Below are positions 26,169 through 35,048 of a stretch of DNA of 64,000 bases, in pieces; within the stretch, counting starts at the first letter, position 1, and each line of letters begins with the position of its first letter. The position numbers were made by a program, and so were the translations under genes. This DNA is from Cupriavidus cauae. GTDB lineage: Bacteria > Pseudomonadota > Gammaproteobacteria > Burkholderiales > Burkholderiaceae. The notes under the pieces are model-generated. The model was not told the origin of the DNA. It made no database searches and worked only from the letters and a program-made list of their open reading frames with translations. The stretch is from positions 124,001 through 188,000 of the forward strand of contig NZ_VWRN01000053.1 in the NCBI RefSeq assembly GCF_008632125.1, written 5' to 3'.

Positions 26169-28520
26169 TTATTGCACGACCACGGCGCCGGCCGTGACAT
26201 GGGGCGCGACGGTATTGACCTCGACCGGATCGTCCGGGTCGGTATCGACGTTGCGCGCCTGCGCCTGGTACAGCTTGTAGTAGGCGCCCTCGCGCGCCAT
26301 CAGCTCGTCGTGCGGGCCGACCTCGACGATGCGGCCGCGGTCCATCACCACCAGCCGGTCGGCCTTTCGCAGCGTCGACAGGCGGTGCGCGATGGCGATC
26401 GTGGTGCGGCCCTGCACCAGGTTGTCGAGCGCCTTCTGGATTTCCTTCTCGGTCGCGGTATCGACCGACGAGGTCGCTTCGTCGAGGATCAGGATGCGCG
26501 GATCGATCAGCAGCGCGCGCGCGATCGAGATGCGCTGGCGCTCGCCGCCCGACAGCGCCTGCCCGCGCTCGCCGACCAGCGAGTCGTAGCCGTGCGGCAG
26601 CCGCAGGATGAACTCGTGCGCATGGGCGGCGCGCGCGGCGGCGATGATCTCGGCGCGCGTCGCATTGGGCCGCCCGTAGGCGATGTTCTCGGCGATGGTG
26701 CCGAAGAACAGGAACGGCTCCTGCAGCACCAGGCCGATATGGCGGCGATAGTCGGCCACCGCGAGCGAACGGATATCGACGCCGTCGACGCGGATCGCGC
26801 CCTCCGACACGTCGTAGAAGCGGCAGATCAGATTGACCAGCGTGCTCTTGCCCGAGCCGCTGTGGCCGACCAGGCCGATCATCTCGCCCGGACGAATCTG
26901 CAGGTCGAGCCCGCGGATCACCGCGCGGCTGCCGTAGCGGAAGCCGATATCGCGCAGCTCGATCGCGCCGCGGACCTGCGGCAGCTGCGTGGGCCGCACC
27001 GGCTCGGGCACGCTCGATACGTGGTCGAGGATGTCGAAGATCCGCTTGGCGCCGGCCGCGGCCTTCTGCGTGACCGAGACAATCCGGCTCATCGAGTCCA
27101 GCCGCGTGTAGAAGCGGCTGATATAGGTCAGGAAGGCGACCAGCACGCCGACCGTGATGGCATCGCGCGAGACCTGCCAGATGCCGAAGATCCAGACCAC
27201 CAGCAGGCCCACCTCGGTCAGCAGCGTCACGGTGGGCGTAAACAGCGACCACACCGCATTGACGCGGTCGTTGATCGCCAGGTTGTGCCGGTTCGCCTCG
27301 CGGAAGCGCTCGACCTCGCGGCGCTCCTGCGCGAAGGCCTTGACCACGCGGATGCCCGGGATGGTGTCGGCCAGCACGTTGGTGATCTCGGACCAGTTGC
27401 GGTCGATCTTCTCGAAGCCATGGCGCAGCCGGTCGCGGACCTGGTGGATCATCCATGCGATGAACGGCAGCGGCACCAGCGTGACCAGCGCGAGCCAGGG
27501 GTTGATCGAGATCAGGATGACCGCCGTCATCACGATCATCAGCACGTCGGTGAAGAAGTCGAGCAGATGCAGCGACAGGAAGACGCAGATGCGGTCGCTC
27601 TCGTTGCCGATGCGCGCCATCAGGTCGCCGGTGCGCTTGCCGCCGAAATACTCGAGCGACAGCTTCAGCAGGTGTTCGTAGGTGGTGGTGCGCAGGTCCG
27701 CGCCGATCCGCTCGGACACCCGCGCCAGCAGATAGGTGCGCGCCCAGCCCAGGCTCCAGGCGATCAGCGCCGCGCCCAGCAGGCCGCCCAGATAGAGCCG
27801 CACCAGGCCGTAGTCGATCGGCACGCCGTTCTGGTAGGGGATCAGCACCTTGTCCATCAGCGGCATGGTCAGGTACGGCGGCACCAGCGTGGCGCCGGTC
27901 GACAGCAGCGTCAGCACGAAGCCGGCGAACAGCTGCATGCGGTACGGCCGCGCGAAGCGCCACAGCCTCAGCAGCGCCCAGGTCGACGGCGGCGTCTCCA
28001 GTTCGCGGCTGCATTGGGGGCATTCGTCCTCGCCCGGCGGCAGCGGCGCGCGGCAGGTCGGGCAGACGCCCTCGACCTCGATGGCCTCGCGCGCGGCCGC
28101 GCCGGCGGCCAGACGATCGCGCTGGGCATTGAACGTGTCGAGCAGGCGCAGCGCGGCGGGATTGTTGCCCAGCGTGTAGTGCCAGGCGGCCAGCCGGCCG
28201 CTGCGATCCTGCAGCTCCAGCGTGCCGACGCCGGCGTGGTCGCCATGGTGCAGCGTCAGTTCGGCGCCGATGGGCCATTGCCGCCAGCCGCCCTGCCCGT
28301 TCCCCGCGTCCTGCGCGTTGTCCCTGGCCAGCACGCGGCGATCGGTGACAACCACCACGCCTTCTGTAAAATGCAGCCGCCGGTCGAGATCGACCTCCAG
28401 CCAGGCCAGCACCGTTTCAGCGGGCATGCCTGGGCGGGAGGCGAGTTCGGCCTCCAGCGAGACGCGCCAGGGGTCAGGCAGCGTGGGGGTCGATGATACG
28501 GAGGTGGCAGCAAGGGTCAT
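26169..28520 (-). CDS. Cyanophycin-locus ABC exporter (membrane plus ATPase) with N-terminal zinc-ribbon domain
   Basis: The product is about 783 residues. Residues 1-150 form an unusual soluble domain with FTEGVVVVTDRRVLARD; at about 153 a zinc ribbon follows (CPTC, 9 residues, then CPQC). Six membrane segments start near residue 200. The C-terminal ATPase has Walker A GHSGSGKST, Q loop LVLQEPFLFF, signature LSGGERQRISIARALL and Walker B ILILDEATSSVD. It is a full half-transporter of the MsbA/LapB-like type that would dimerise. The substrate is unknown; context ties it to cyanophycin. Start 28520 is a choice; ATG 28562 is also in frame and neither has a clear ribosome binding site. Confidence 0.88.
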   Translation of the reverse strand: MTLAATSVSSTPTLPDPWRVSLEAELASRPGMPAETVLAWLEVDLDRRLHFTEGVVVVTDRRVLARDNAQDAGNGQGGWRQWPIGAELTLHHGDHAGVGTLELQDRSGRLAAWHYTLGNNPAALRLLDTFNAQRDRLAAGAAAREAIEVEGVCPTCRAPLPPGEDECPQCSRELETPPSTWALLRLWRFARPYRMQLFAGFVLTLLSTGATLVPPYLTMPLMDKVLIPYQNGVPIDYGLVRLYLGGLLGAALIAWSLGWARTYLLARVSERIGADLRTTTYEHLLKLSLEYFGGKRTGDLMARIGNESDRICVFLSLHLLDFFTDVLMIVMTAVILISINPWLALVTLVPLPFIAWMIHQVRDRLRHGFEKIDRNWSEITNVLADTIPGIRVVKAFAQERREVERFREANRHNLAINDRVNAVWSLFTPTVTLLTEVGLLVVWIFGIWQVSRDAITVGVLVAFLTYISRFYTRLDSMSRIVSVTQKAAAGAKRIFDILDHVSSVPEPVRPTQLPQVRGAIELRDIGFRYGSRAVIRGLDLQIRPGEMIGLVGHSGSGKSTLVNLICRFYDVSEGAIRVDGVDIRSLAVADYRRHIGLVLQEPFLFFGTIAENIAYGRPNATRAEIIAAARAAHAHEFILRLPHGYDSLVGERGQALSGGERQRISIARALLIDPRILILDEATSSVDTATEKEIQKALDNLVQGRTTIAIAHRLSTLRKADRLVVMDRGRIVEVGPHDELMAREGAYYKLYQAQARNVDTDPDDPVEVNTVAPHVTAGAVVVQ

Positions 28521-28833
28521 GGTCGGCACAGCGGGCGTCGTTTCGTCGGGCTGCGCGAGCATGGCGCAAGCGGTCGGCCGACGGTCGAAACGACATGTCT
28601 TGATACAAATAAAAATGGCGGGCGCTGCCGGAATGCCGATATGTCGCAGACAATTCGGCGCAAGTGCGGTGCAAGCGCGGCGCAAGTATACATAAGCCAC
28701 ATCCGCGCGGCGGCGTCTGTCGCGGCGCACAAACGCTTTTTCGTCGGGAAGTCAACCAGGTCTACGCTGTAACGTTATTGAAAGGTTAGACTTCCGCCCC
28801 ACGGGCGCATCGCCCATGCCTCAAGCTAATTCA
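28521..28833. other. Divergent intergenic region of the cyanophycin locus
   Basis: The 313-bp gap separates the ABC transporter gene from the first cphA gene and must hold both promoters. On the minus strand TATACT (plus 28685-28690) is a good -10 box without a matching -35. On the plus strand the stretch 28770-28800 (CTGTAACGTTATTGAAAGG) is AT-rich and could carry the cphA promoter. No palindromic operator stands out. Confidence 0.45.
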
Positions 28834-31482
28834 ATGAAGAAAAAGGACATTGAGATATTCGATGTCATGTCGCTGCGCGGCCCCAATATGTGGACATATG
28901 GGCCGGTGCTGGAGGCGTGGGTCGATATCGGAGAACTGGAGGAATACCCCTCCAACAAGATCCCCGGTTTCTACGAGCGCCTCTCGGCCTGGCTGCCTTC
29001 GCTGATCGAGCACCGGTGCAGCATCGGCGAACGGGGCGGCTTCCTGCAGCGGCTGAAGGAAGGCACCTGGCCCGCCCACATCATGGAGCACGTGACGCTG
29101 GAGCTGCTGAGCCTGGCCGGCATGCCCGGCGGCTTCGGCAAGGCGCGCGAGACCCCGCTGGTGGGCGTCTACAAGGTCATCGTGACGGCCTGGGACGAAC
29201 GCGTGGCGCGCGCCGCGCTGTTCCTCGCGCGCGACCTGGTGATGGCCGCGATCGAGGACCGCGCCTTCGACGTCGACGCGGCGGTGGACGAACTGCGCGG
29301 CCTGATCGATCGCCACTGGCTGGGCCCGAGCACGGCCTGCATCGTCTATGCCGCCGACGACCGCCGTATCCCCGCGCTGCGCCTGTCCGACAGCAATCTG
29401 GTCCAGCTGGGCCATGGCGCACGCCAGCGCCGCATCTGGACCGCCGAGACCGATCGCACCAGCGCCATCGCCGAAAGCATTTCGCGCGACAAGGACCTGA
29501 CCAAGTCGCTGCTGGAATCGTGCGGCGTGCCGGTGCCCGAGGGCCGGCTGGTGCAGAGCGCCGACGACGCCTGGGAGGCCGCCGAGGAGATCGGCGTGCC
29601 GGTGGTGGTCAAGCCCTACGACGGCAACCACGGCCGCGGCGTGTTCACCAACCTGATCAGCCGCGAGGAAGTGCAGACCGCCTATGCGGTCGCCATCGAG
29701 GAAGGCAGCGGTGTCATCGTCGAGCGCTTCGTCCCCGGCAACGAACACCGCCTGCTGGTGGTCGGCGGCCGGCTGGTGGCGGCGGCGATGGGGGAATCGG
29801 CGAGCGTGGTGGGCGACGGCAAGTCGACCATCGACGAGCTGATCGAACTGCAGATCAACTGCGACCCGCGCCGCGGCAACACCGAGGATCATCCGCTGAA
29901 CCGCGTGCGGCTCGATTCGGCCGCCCGTCTCGAACTGAAGCGCCAGGGCTTCACCGCGGAGTCGGTGCCGCCCGAGGGCCGCCATGTGCTGATCCAGCGC
30001 AACGGCAACGTGGCGTTCGACGTCACCGACCGCGTCCACCCGAGCGTCGCCGCGCATGCCGCGCTGGCGGCGCGCGTGGTGGGCCTGGATATCGCCGGCA
30101 TCGACCTGGTGGCCGAGGACATCTCCCGCCCGCTCGCCGAACAAGGCGGCGCGATCGTCGAGGTCAATGCCGGCCCCGGCCTGCTGATGCATCTGAAGCC
30201 CGCCGCCGGTACGCCGCGTCCGGTGGGCCGCGCCATCGTCGATCATCTGTTCCCGCCCGCGGCCGACGGCGACGCCCCGGCCGACGACGGCCGCATTCCC
30301 GTGGTCGGCATCACCGGCACCAACGGCAAGACCGTGGTCGCCAAGCTGGTCGCGCGCCTGCTGCAGCTGTCCGGCCGCCATACGGGCCTGGCCTGCAGCG
30401 ACGGCCTGTATCTGGATCGACGACTGGTCGAAGGCGGCGATCGCGCCAACTGGGAGGCCGCCACCCGCGTGCTGAAGAACCGCGCCGTCGAGGCGGCCGT
30501 GTTCGAGAACGACAGCGGCACGATGCTGTCCGAGGGCCTGGCCTACGATCGCTGCCTGGTGGGCGTGGTCACCAATATCGATACCCCCGACCACCTCGGG
30601 CACTACTACATCGAAGACGCCGAGAAGATGTACAGCGTGTTGCGCACGCAGGTCGACGTCGTGCTCAAGCACGGCGCCGCGGTGCTCAACGCGCGCGATC
30701 CGCTGGTGGTCGAGATGGCCGAGCTGTGCGACGGCGACGTGATCTTCTTCGGCGCCAGCGCCGAGCTGCCCGCGATCGCCCAGCACCGCGCCGCCGGCAA
30801 GCGCGCGGTGTACGTGCGCGACGGCCGCATCGTGCTGGCCACCGGCAACAGCGAGCTGCCGCTGGCCGACGTCGCGGCGATTCCGCTGACCTATGCGGGC
30901 CGCGTCGGCTTCCAGATCGAGAACGTGCTGGCGGCGGTTGCCGCGGCGTGGGCGCTGGGCATCTCGCACGAGCTGATCCGCGCCGGCGTGATGACCTTCG
31001 ACGTGGGCCAGCTCGACGTGCCGGGCCGCTTCACGCTGTTCGAGCGCAACGGCGCCACGGTGATCGTCGACGACGCGCACAACGCGCCGGCGCTCGAGGC
31101 ACTGGCCAAGGCGCTGGACCGCTTCCCGTCCGAACGCCGGCTGGCCGTGTTCGGCGCCGGCGTCGACCGCCGCGACGCCGACCTGATCGAGCAGGGCAAG
31201 GCGCTGGGCGCCGCCTTCGATCGCGTGTTCCTGTGCGAAGACCGCAGCGTCACGCGAAAGTTGCCCGACAGCGAGGCGCGCGCGCTGCTGAAGAAGGGAC
31301 TGTACGAAGGCCGCCGCGTCAACAAGATCATCGACCAGGGCAGCCGGCGCGAGGCCGTCGAGGCCGCGCTGTCGCAGCTGGTGGCGGGCGATCTGCTGGT
31401 GCTGCAGGCCGACGAGGCCGACATCGGCACCACGCTGGACCAGGTCCACCATTGGCTGGGCCAGCCGGCCCGGCGCGGTTGA
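28834..31482 (+). CDS. Cyanophycin synthetase paralogue (CphA-like, first of two)
   Basis: The 882-residue protein has the CphA layout: an N-terminal domain (SLRGPNMWTYGPVLEAWVDI), an ATP-grasp domain with VVVKPYDGNHGRG near residue 259 and IVEVNAGPGLLMHLKP, and a Mur-ligase-like domain with GITGTNGKT at about 490. CphA adds aspartate to the backbone and arginine to its side chain to build the storage polymer. In the Mur-like half several usual residues differ: ENDSGTMLSEGL replaces the ARGG-LREGL motif and DDAHNAPA replaces DYGHNP. ATG 28834 (MKKKDIEIFD) is preferred to ATG 28816. A second CphA follows 130 bp downstream. Activity may be altered or conditional. Confidence 0.92.
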   Translation: MKKKDIEIFDVMSLRGPNMWTYGPVLEAWVDIGELEEYPSNKIPGFYERLSAWLPSLIEHRCSIGERGGFLQRLKEGTWPAHIMEHVTLELLSLAGMPGGFGKARETPLVGVYKVIVTAWDERVARAALFLARDLVMAAIEDRAFDVDAAVDELRGLIDRHWLGPSTACIVYAADDRRIPALRLSDSNLVQLGHGARQRRIWTAETDRTSAIAESISRDKDLTKSLLESCGVPVPEGRLVQSADDAWEAAEEIGVPVVVKPYDGNHGRGVFTNLISREEVQTAYAVAIEEGSGVIVERFVPGNEHRLLVVGGRLVAAAMGESASVVGDGKSTIDELIELQINCDPRRGNTEDHPLNRVRLDSAARLELKRQGFTAESVPPEGRHVLIQRNGNVAFDVTDRVHPSVAAHAALAARVVGLDIAGIDLVAEDISRPLAEQGGAIVEVNAGPGLLMHLKPAAGTPRPVGRAIVDHLFPPAADGDAPADDGRIPVVGITGTNGKTVVAKLVARLLQLSGRHTGLACSDGLYLDRRLVEGGDRANWEAATRVLKNRAVEAAVFENDSGTMLSEGLAYDRCLVGVVTNIDTPDHLGHYYIEDAEKMYSVLRTQVDVVLKHGAAVLNARDPLVVEMAELCDGDVIFFGASAELPAIAQHRAAGKRAVYVRDGRIVLATGNSELPLADVAAIPLTYAGRVGFQIENVLAAVAAAWALGISHELIRAGVMTFDVGQLDVPGRFTLFERNGATVIVDDAHNAPALEALAKALDRFPSERRLAVFGAGVDRRDADLIEQGKALGAAFDRVFLCEDRSVTRKLPDSEARALLKKGLYEGRRVNKIIDQGSRREAVEAALSQLVAGDLLVLQADEADIGTTLDQVHHWLGQPARRG

Positions 31483-31551
31483 CCGGCCGGCATCGATGGT
31501 CAGAGGCAAGGCGCCGAGGCTCCGACACTCTGAAGCGCTGAAGGATAGAAC

Positions 31552-31592
31552 GGTCGCCTGCCGCGGGGTCGCGCCCCGCCCGGCCGGCGACC
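31552..31592 (+). other. Strong hairpin between the two cphA genes
   Basis: Outer arms GGTCGCC (31552-31558) and GGCGACC (31586-31592) enclose an inner stem GCGGGG/CCCCGC. It ends 20 bases before the second cphA start and just before AGGAAA, its likely ribosome binding site. There is no T run, so it is an intercistronic RNA structure rather than a classic terminator. Confidence 0.55.
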
Positions 31593-31612
31593 GACCGATA
31601 GGAAACTGATTG

Positions 31613-34186
31613 ATGGAAGTCTCACGCATCCGCGCGCTGCGCGGTCCGAACCTGTGGTGCCGCCACACCGCGATCGAAGCGATCGTCGCGTGCCCCGACG
31701 AAGCCGGCACGATCGAGGACCTGCCGGGTTTCGAGGAGCGCCTGCGCGCCCGCTTCCCCGACATCGGCCCGCTGCGCCCCGACGATGCGCACGGCGATGC
31801 CTCGCTGGCCCATGCGCTCGAATGCGCGACGCTGCGGCTGCAGGCCGCCGCCGGTTGCCCGGTGACCTTCAGCCGTACCTCGCCCACCGTCGAGCCCGGC
31901 ACCTATCAGGTGGTGGTGCAGTACAGCGAGGAAGAGGTCGGACGCCTCGCGCTCGATCTCGCCCAGCAGCTGTGCCGCGCCGCGCGCGACGACACGCCGT
32001 TCGATCTGGACGGCGCGCTGGCCCGCCTGCGCGAGCTCGACGAGGACGTGCGCCTCGGACCGAGCACCGGCTCCATCGTCCATGCCGCGATCGCGCGCGG
32101 CATCCCCTATCGCCGCCTCACGCAGGGCAGCATGGTGCAGTTCGGCTGGGGTAGCCGCCAGCGGCGCATCCAGGCTGCGGAAACCGACATGACCAGCGCG
32201 GTCGCGGAATCGATCGCGCAGGACAAGGAGCTGACCAAGAGCCTGCTGCATGCGGCCGGCGTGCCGGTGCCGCAGGGCCGCTCGGTGTGCAGCGCCGAGG
32301 AAGCCTGGCAAGTCGCGCAGGAGATCGACGCGCCGGTGGTGGTCAAGCCGCGCGACGGCAACCAGGGCAAGGGCGTGGCCGTGCGCATCCGCACGCGCGA
32401 GGAAGTGATGGCGGCCTATGAGGTCGCGGCCGAGATCAGCAGCGACGTGATCGTCGAACGCTATATCCCGGGGCACGATTTCCGTCTGCTGGTGGTCGGC
32501 AATCAGCTGGTCGCCGCGGCCCGGCGCGATCCGCCCCAGGTCATCGGCGATGGCGTGCATACCGTGCGCCAGCTGGTCGACGAGGTCAATCGCGATCCGC
32601 GCCGCGGCGAGGGCCACGCGACCTCGCTGACCAAGATCCGCTTCGACGATATCGCGCTGGCCACGCTCGCCAAGCAGGGCCTCACCGCGGAATCGGTGCC
32701 GCCCAAGGGCACGCGCGTGATCCTGCGCAACAACGCCAACCTGTCGACCGGCGGCACCGCCACCGATGTCACCGACGACGTGCATCCCGAGATGGCGGCG
32801 CGCGCGGTGGCCGCGGCGCAGATGGTCGGCCTCGACATCTGCGGCGTCGATGCGGTCTGCGAGACCGTGCTCAAGCCCTTCGAGGAACAGGCCGGCGGCA
32901 TCGTCGAGGTCAATGCCGCGCCGGGCCTGCGCATGCATCTGCAGCCGTCCTACGGCAAGGGCCGCGCGGTCGGCGAGGCGATCATCTCGACGATGTTCGC
33001 CGACGGCGACGACGGCCGCATTCCGGTGGTCGCGGTGTCGGGCACCAACGGCAAGACCACCACGGTCCGGCTGATCACCCATCTGCTGGCCGGCAGCGGC
33101 CTGCGCATGGGCATGACCGGCACCGACGGCGTCTACATCAACGGCCAGCGCATCGACACCGGCGACTGCAGCGGCCCGCGCAGCGCGCGCAACGTGCTGA
33201 TGCACCCCGACGTCGACGCGGCCGTGTTCGAGACCGCGCGCGGCGGCCTGCTGCGCGAGGGGCTGGCGTTCGACCGCTGCGATGTCGCGGTGGTGACCAA
33301 TGTCGGCGAAGGCGACCACCTCGGGCTGTCCTATATCAGCACGGTCGAAGACCTGGCAGTGCTCAAGAGCGTGATCGTGCAGAACGTCTCGCCGCAGGGC
33401 ATGGCCGTGCTCAACGCCGCCGATCCGATGGTCGCGCGCATGGCCGACGCCTGCCCCGGCGCGGTGACCTTCTTCGCCCGCGATGCCGAGCACCCGGTGC
33501 TGGCCACGCATCGCGCGCAGGGCAAGCGCGTGGTGTTCACCGACGGCGGCGATCTGGTCGCCGCCGAGGGCGACACGCAGGTACGCATCGCGCTGAAGGA
33601 CATCCCGCTGACGCGCGGCGGCAGCATCGGCTTCCAGGTCGAGAACGCGATGTCGGCGACCGCGGCCGCGTGGGCGCTGGGCATCGACTGGTCGGTGATC
33701 CGCCGCGGCCTGGCGACCTTCGTCAGCGACGCCGCCAGCGCGCCGGGCCGCTTCAATCTGTTCGACTACCGCGGCGCCACGCTGATCGCCGACTACGGCC
33801 ACAACCCGGACGCGATCCAGGCGCTGTGCAACGCGATCGAGACGATGCCGGCGCGCCGCCGCATGGTGGTGATCAGCGGCGCCGGCGACCGCCGCGACGA
33901 GGACATCCGCCGCCAGACGCAGATCCTCGGCGGCGTATTCGACGACGTGGTGCTGTACCAGGACCAGTGCCAGCGCGGACGCGCCGACGGCGAGGTGCTG
34001 GCGCTGCTGCGCGAGGGGCTGGAAGGCGCCACGCGCGCCAGCGCGGTCGAAGAGATCCGCGGCGAATTCCTCGCCATCGACACCGCGCTGGGCCGCCTGC
34101 AGCCGGGCGACCTGTGCCTGATCCTGGTCGATCAGGTCGAGGAAGCGCTGGACCACATCGCGAAGCGGATCGCGGAAGCCGCTTGA
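31613..34186 (+). CDS. cphA: Cyanophycin synthetase
   Basis: The 857-residue protein carries all canonical CphA motifs: N-terminal RALRGPNLWCRHTAIEAIV, ATP-grasp VVVKPRDGNQGKGVAV near residue 244 and IVEVNAAPGLRMHLQPS, P-loop VSGTNGKTTTVRLI near 471, TARGGLLREGLAFDRCDVAV, and DYGHNPDAIQALC. It should make the arginine-aspartate polymer cyanophycin in the cytoplasm. ATG 31613 is directly preceded by an in-frame TTG and by AGGAAA upstream. The upstream paralogue has a more divergent Mur-like half, so this copy is the better candidate for standard polymerase activity. No cyanophycinase gene is in the window. Confidence 0.96.
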   Translation: MEVSRIRALRGPNLWCRHTAIEAIVACPDEAGTIEDLPGFEERLRARFPDIGPLRPDDAHGDASLAHALECATLRLQAAAGCPVTFSRTSPTVEPGTYQVVVQYSEEEVGRLALDLAQQLCRAARDDTPFDLDGALARLRELDEDVRLGPSTGSIVHAAIARGIPYRRLTQGSMVQFGWGSRQRRIQAAETDMTSAVAESIAQDKELTKSLLHAAGVPVPQGRSVCSAEEAWQVAQEIDAPVVVKPRDGNQGKGVAVRIRTREEVMAAYEVAAEISSDVIVERYIPGHDFRLLVVGNQLVAAARRDPPQVIGDGVHTVRQLVDEVNRDPRRGEGHATSLTKIRFDDIALATLAKQGLTAESVPPKGTRVILRNNANLSTGGTATDVTDDVHPEMAARAVAAAQMVGLDICGVDAVCETVLKPFEEQAGGIVEVNAAPGLRMHLQPSYGKGRAVGEAIISTMFADGDDGRIPVVAVSGTNGKTTTVRLITHLLAGSGLRMGMTGTDGVYINGQRIDTGDCSGPRSARNVLMHPDVDAAVFETARGGLLREGLAFDRCDVAVVTNVGEGDHLGLSYISTVEDLAVLKSVIVQNVSPQGMAVLNAADPMVARMADACPGAVTFFARDAEHPVLATHRAQGKRVVFTDGGDLVAAEGDTQVRIALKDIPLTRGGSIGFQVENAMSATAAAWALGIDWSVIRRGLATFVSDAASAPGRFNLFDYRGATLIADYGHNPDAIQALCNAIETMPARRRMVVISGAGDRRDEDIRRQTQILGGVFDDVVLYQDQCQRGRADGEVLALLREGLEGATRASAVEEIRGEFLAIDTALGRLQPGDLCLILVDQVEEALDHIAKRIAEAA

Positions 34187-34194
34187 GGGGTTGG

Positions 34195-34250
34195 CGCTCT
34201 CCCCCGAGCGGGAGAGGGCTGGGGAGAGGGCAATTGCGCCCCGTCTCCCC
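34195..34250. repeat. Inverted-repeat element with CTCTCCC...GGGAGAG core
   Basis: The element GGCGCTCTCCCCCGAGCGGG and the following GAGAGGGCTGGGGAGAGGGC lie between the convergent cphA and permease genes. A related CCCGCCAGCGGGAGAGGG block occurs near 60750, so this is probably a dispersed intergenic repeat that may act as a terminator. Confidence 0.45.
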
Positions 34251-34259
34251 TACCCCGCC

Positions 34260-34919
34260 TCAATGCCGCCCCGGCAACGACAACCTGCGCTCCAGCAGCC
34301 GCTGCACGAACGACAGCAGCGTGCTCAAGACCCAGTAGATCGCCGCCGCGGCCAGGTAGAGCGGCAGCGGCTGGTAGGTCGCGGCAATCAATTCCTGCGT
34401 GGTGCGCAGCAGTTCGGTGACCGTGATGACCGACACCAGCGAGGTGTCCTTGATCAGGCTGATCAGGCTGTTCGACAGGCTCGGCACCGCGATGCGCAGC
34501 GCCTGCGGACCGACCACGTAGCGCAGCGTCTGCGCCGGCGTCAGCCCGAGACTATAGGCCGCCAGCCATTGCCCGCGCGAGATGCCCAGGATCGCGCCGC
34601 GCATGCTCTCGGACAGATAGGCGCCGACGTTCAGGCTCAGCGTCAGCACCCCCGCCGGGGTCGGTTCGAGCGCGATGCCGATGCCCGGCAGGCCGTAATA
34701 CACCACGAAGATCTGCACCAGCAGCGGCGTGCCACGCATCACGCTGACATAGACGCGCGCGATCGCCCGCAGCACGCGGTTGTGGCCGATCCCCATCAGC
34801 GCGACCACCAGCCCGATCACCAGCCCGAAGGCCATCGACGACAGCGCGAACTTGATGGTCAGCACCATGCCTTGCAGCAGCACGGGCAGCGAATCGATTA
34901 CCAGTTGGAGGGATGGCAT
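34260..34919 (-). CDS. Amino acid (cystine-type) ABC transporter permease
   Basis: The 219-residue inner-membrane protein has five or so hydrophobic segments and the HisM-type signature: MRGTPLLVQIFVVYYGLP, then the EAA loop GQWLAAYSLGLTPAQTLRYVVGPQALR. It belongs to the polar amino acid permease family; likeness to the cystine permease TcyL/YecS is suggested by the neighbouring binding protein. ATG 34919 (MPSLQLVIDSLP) fits the family start. The binding-protein gene lies upstream on the same strand, separated by a terminator. No ATPase gene follows, so an ATPase encoded elsewhere must serve it. Confidence 0.9.
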   Translation of the reverse strand: MPSLQLVIDSLPVLLQGMVLTIKFALSSMAFGLVIGLVVALMGIGHNRVLRAIARVYVSVMRGTPLLVQIFVVYYGLPGIGIALEPTPAGVLTLSLNVGAYLSESMRGAILGISRGQWLAAYSLGLTPAQTLRYVVGPQALRIAVPSLSNSLISLIKDTSLVSVITVTELLRTTQELIAATYQPLPLYLAAAAIYWVLSTLLSFVQRLLERRLSLPGRH

Positions 34920-34990
34920 GGCAGGCGGGATCAGGGGCGCAAGTGGCCGCGCAAGAGAGCGCGCAAAGTCGGAATCATAAAGTGGTGCCC

Positions 34991-35025
34991 CAAAAAACAA
35001 AACGGCAGTGCGATTGCACTGCCGT
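34991..35025 (-). terminator. Terminator/attenuator between the binding-protein gene and the permease gene
   Basis: Stem ACGGCAGTGC (35002-35011), loop GATT, stem GCACTGCCGT (35016-35025), followed on the minus strand by TTTTGTTTTTTGG. It lies 23 bp after the binding-protein stop and about 70 bp before the permease start, so partial read-through would yield more binding protein than permease. Confidence 0.88.
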
Positions 35026-35048
35026 CTGCCTTTCGGCGATCCGTCGGC

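Noticed and set aside
28831..34156. Long minus-strand reading frames opposite both cphA genes
   Set aside because: They mirror the cphA codons and give Arg/Gln/His/Val-rich peptides; the cphA motifs are full length and convincing.
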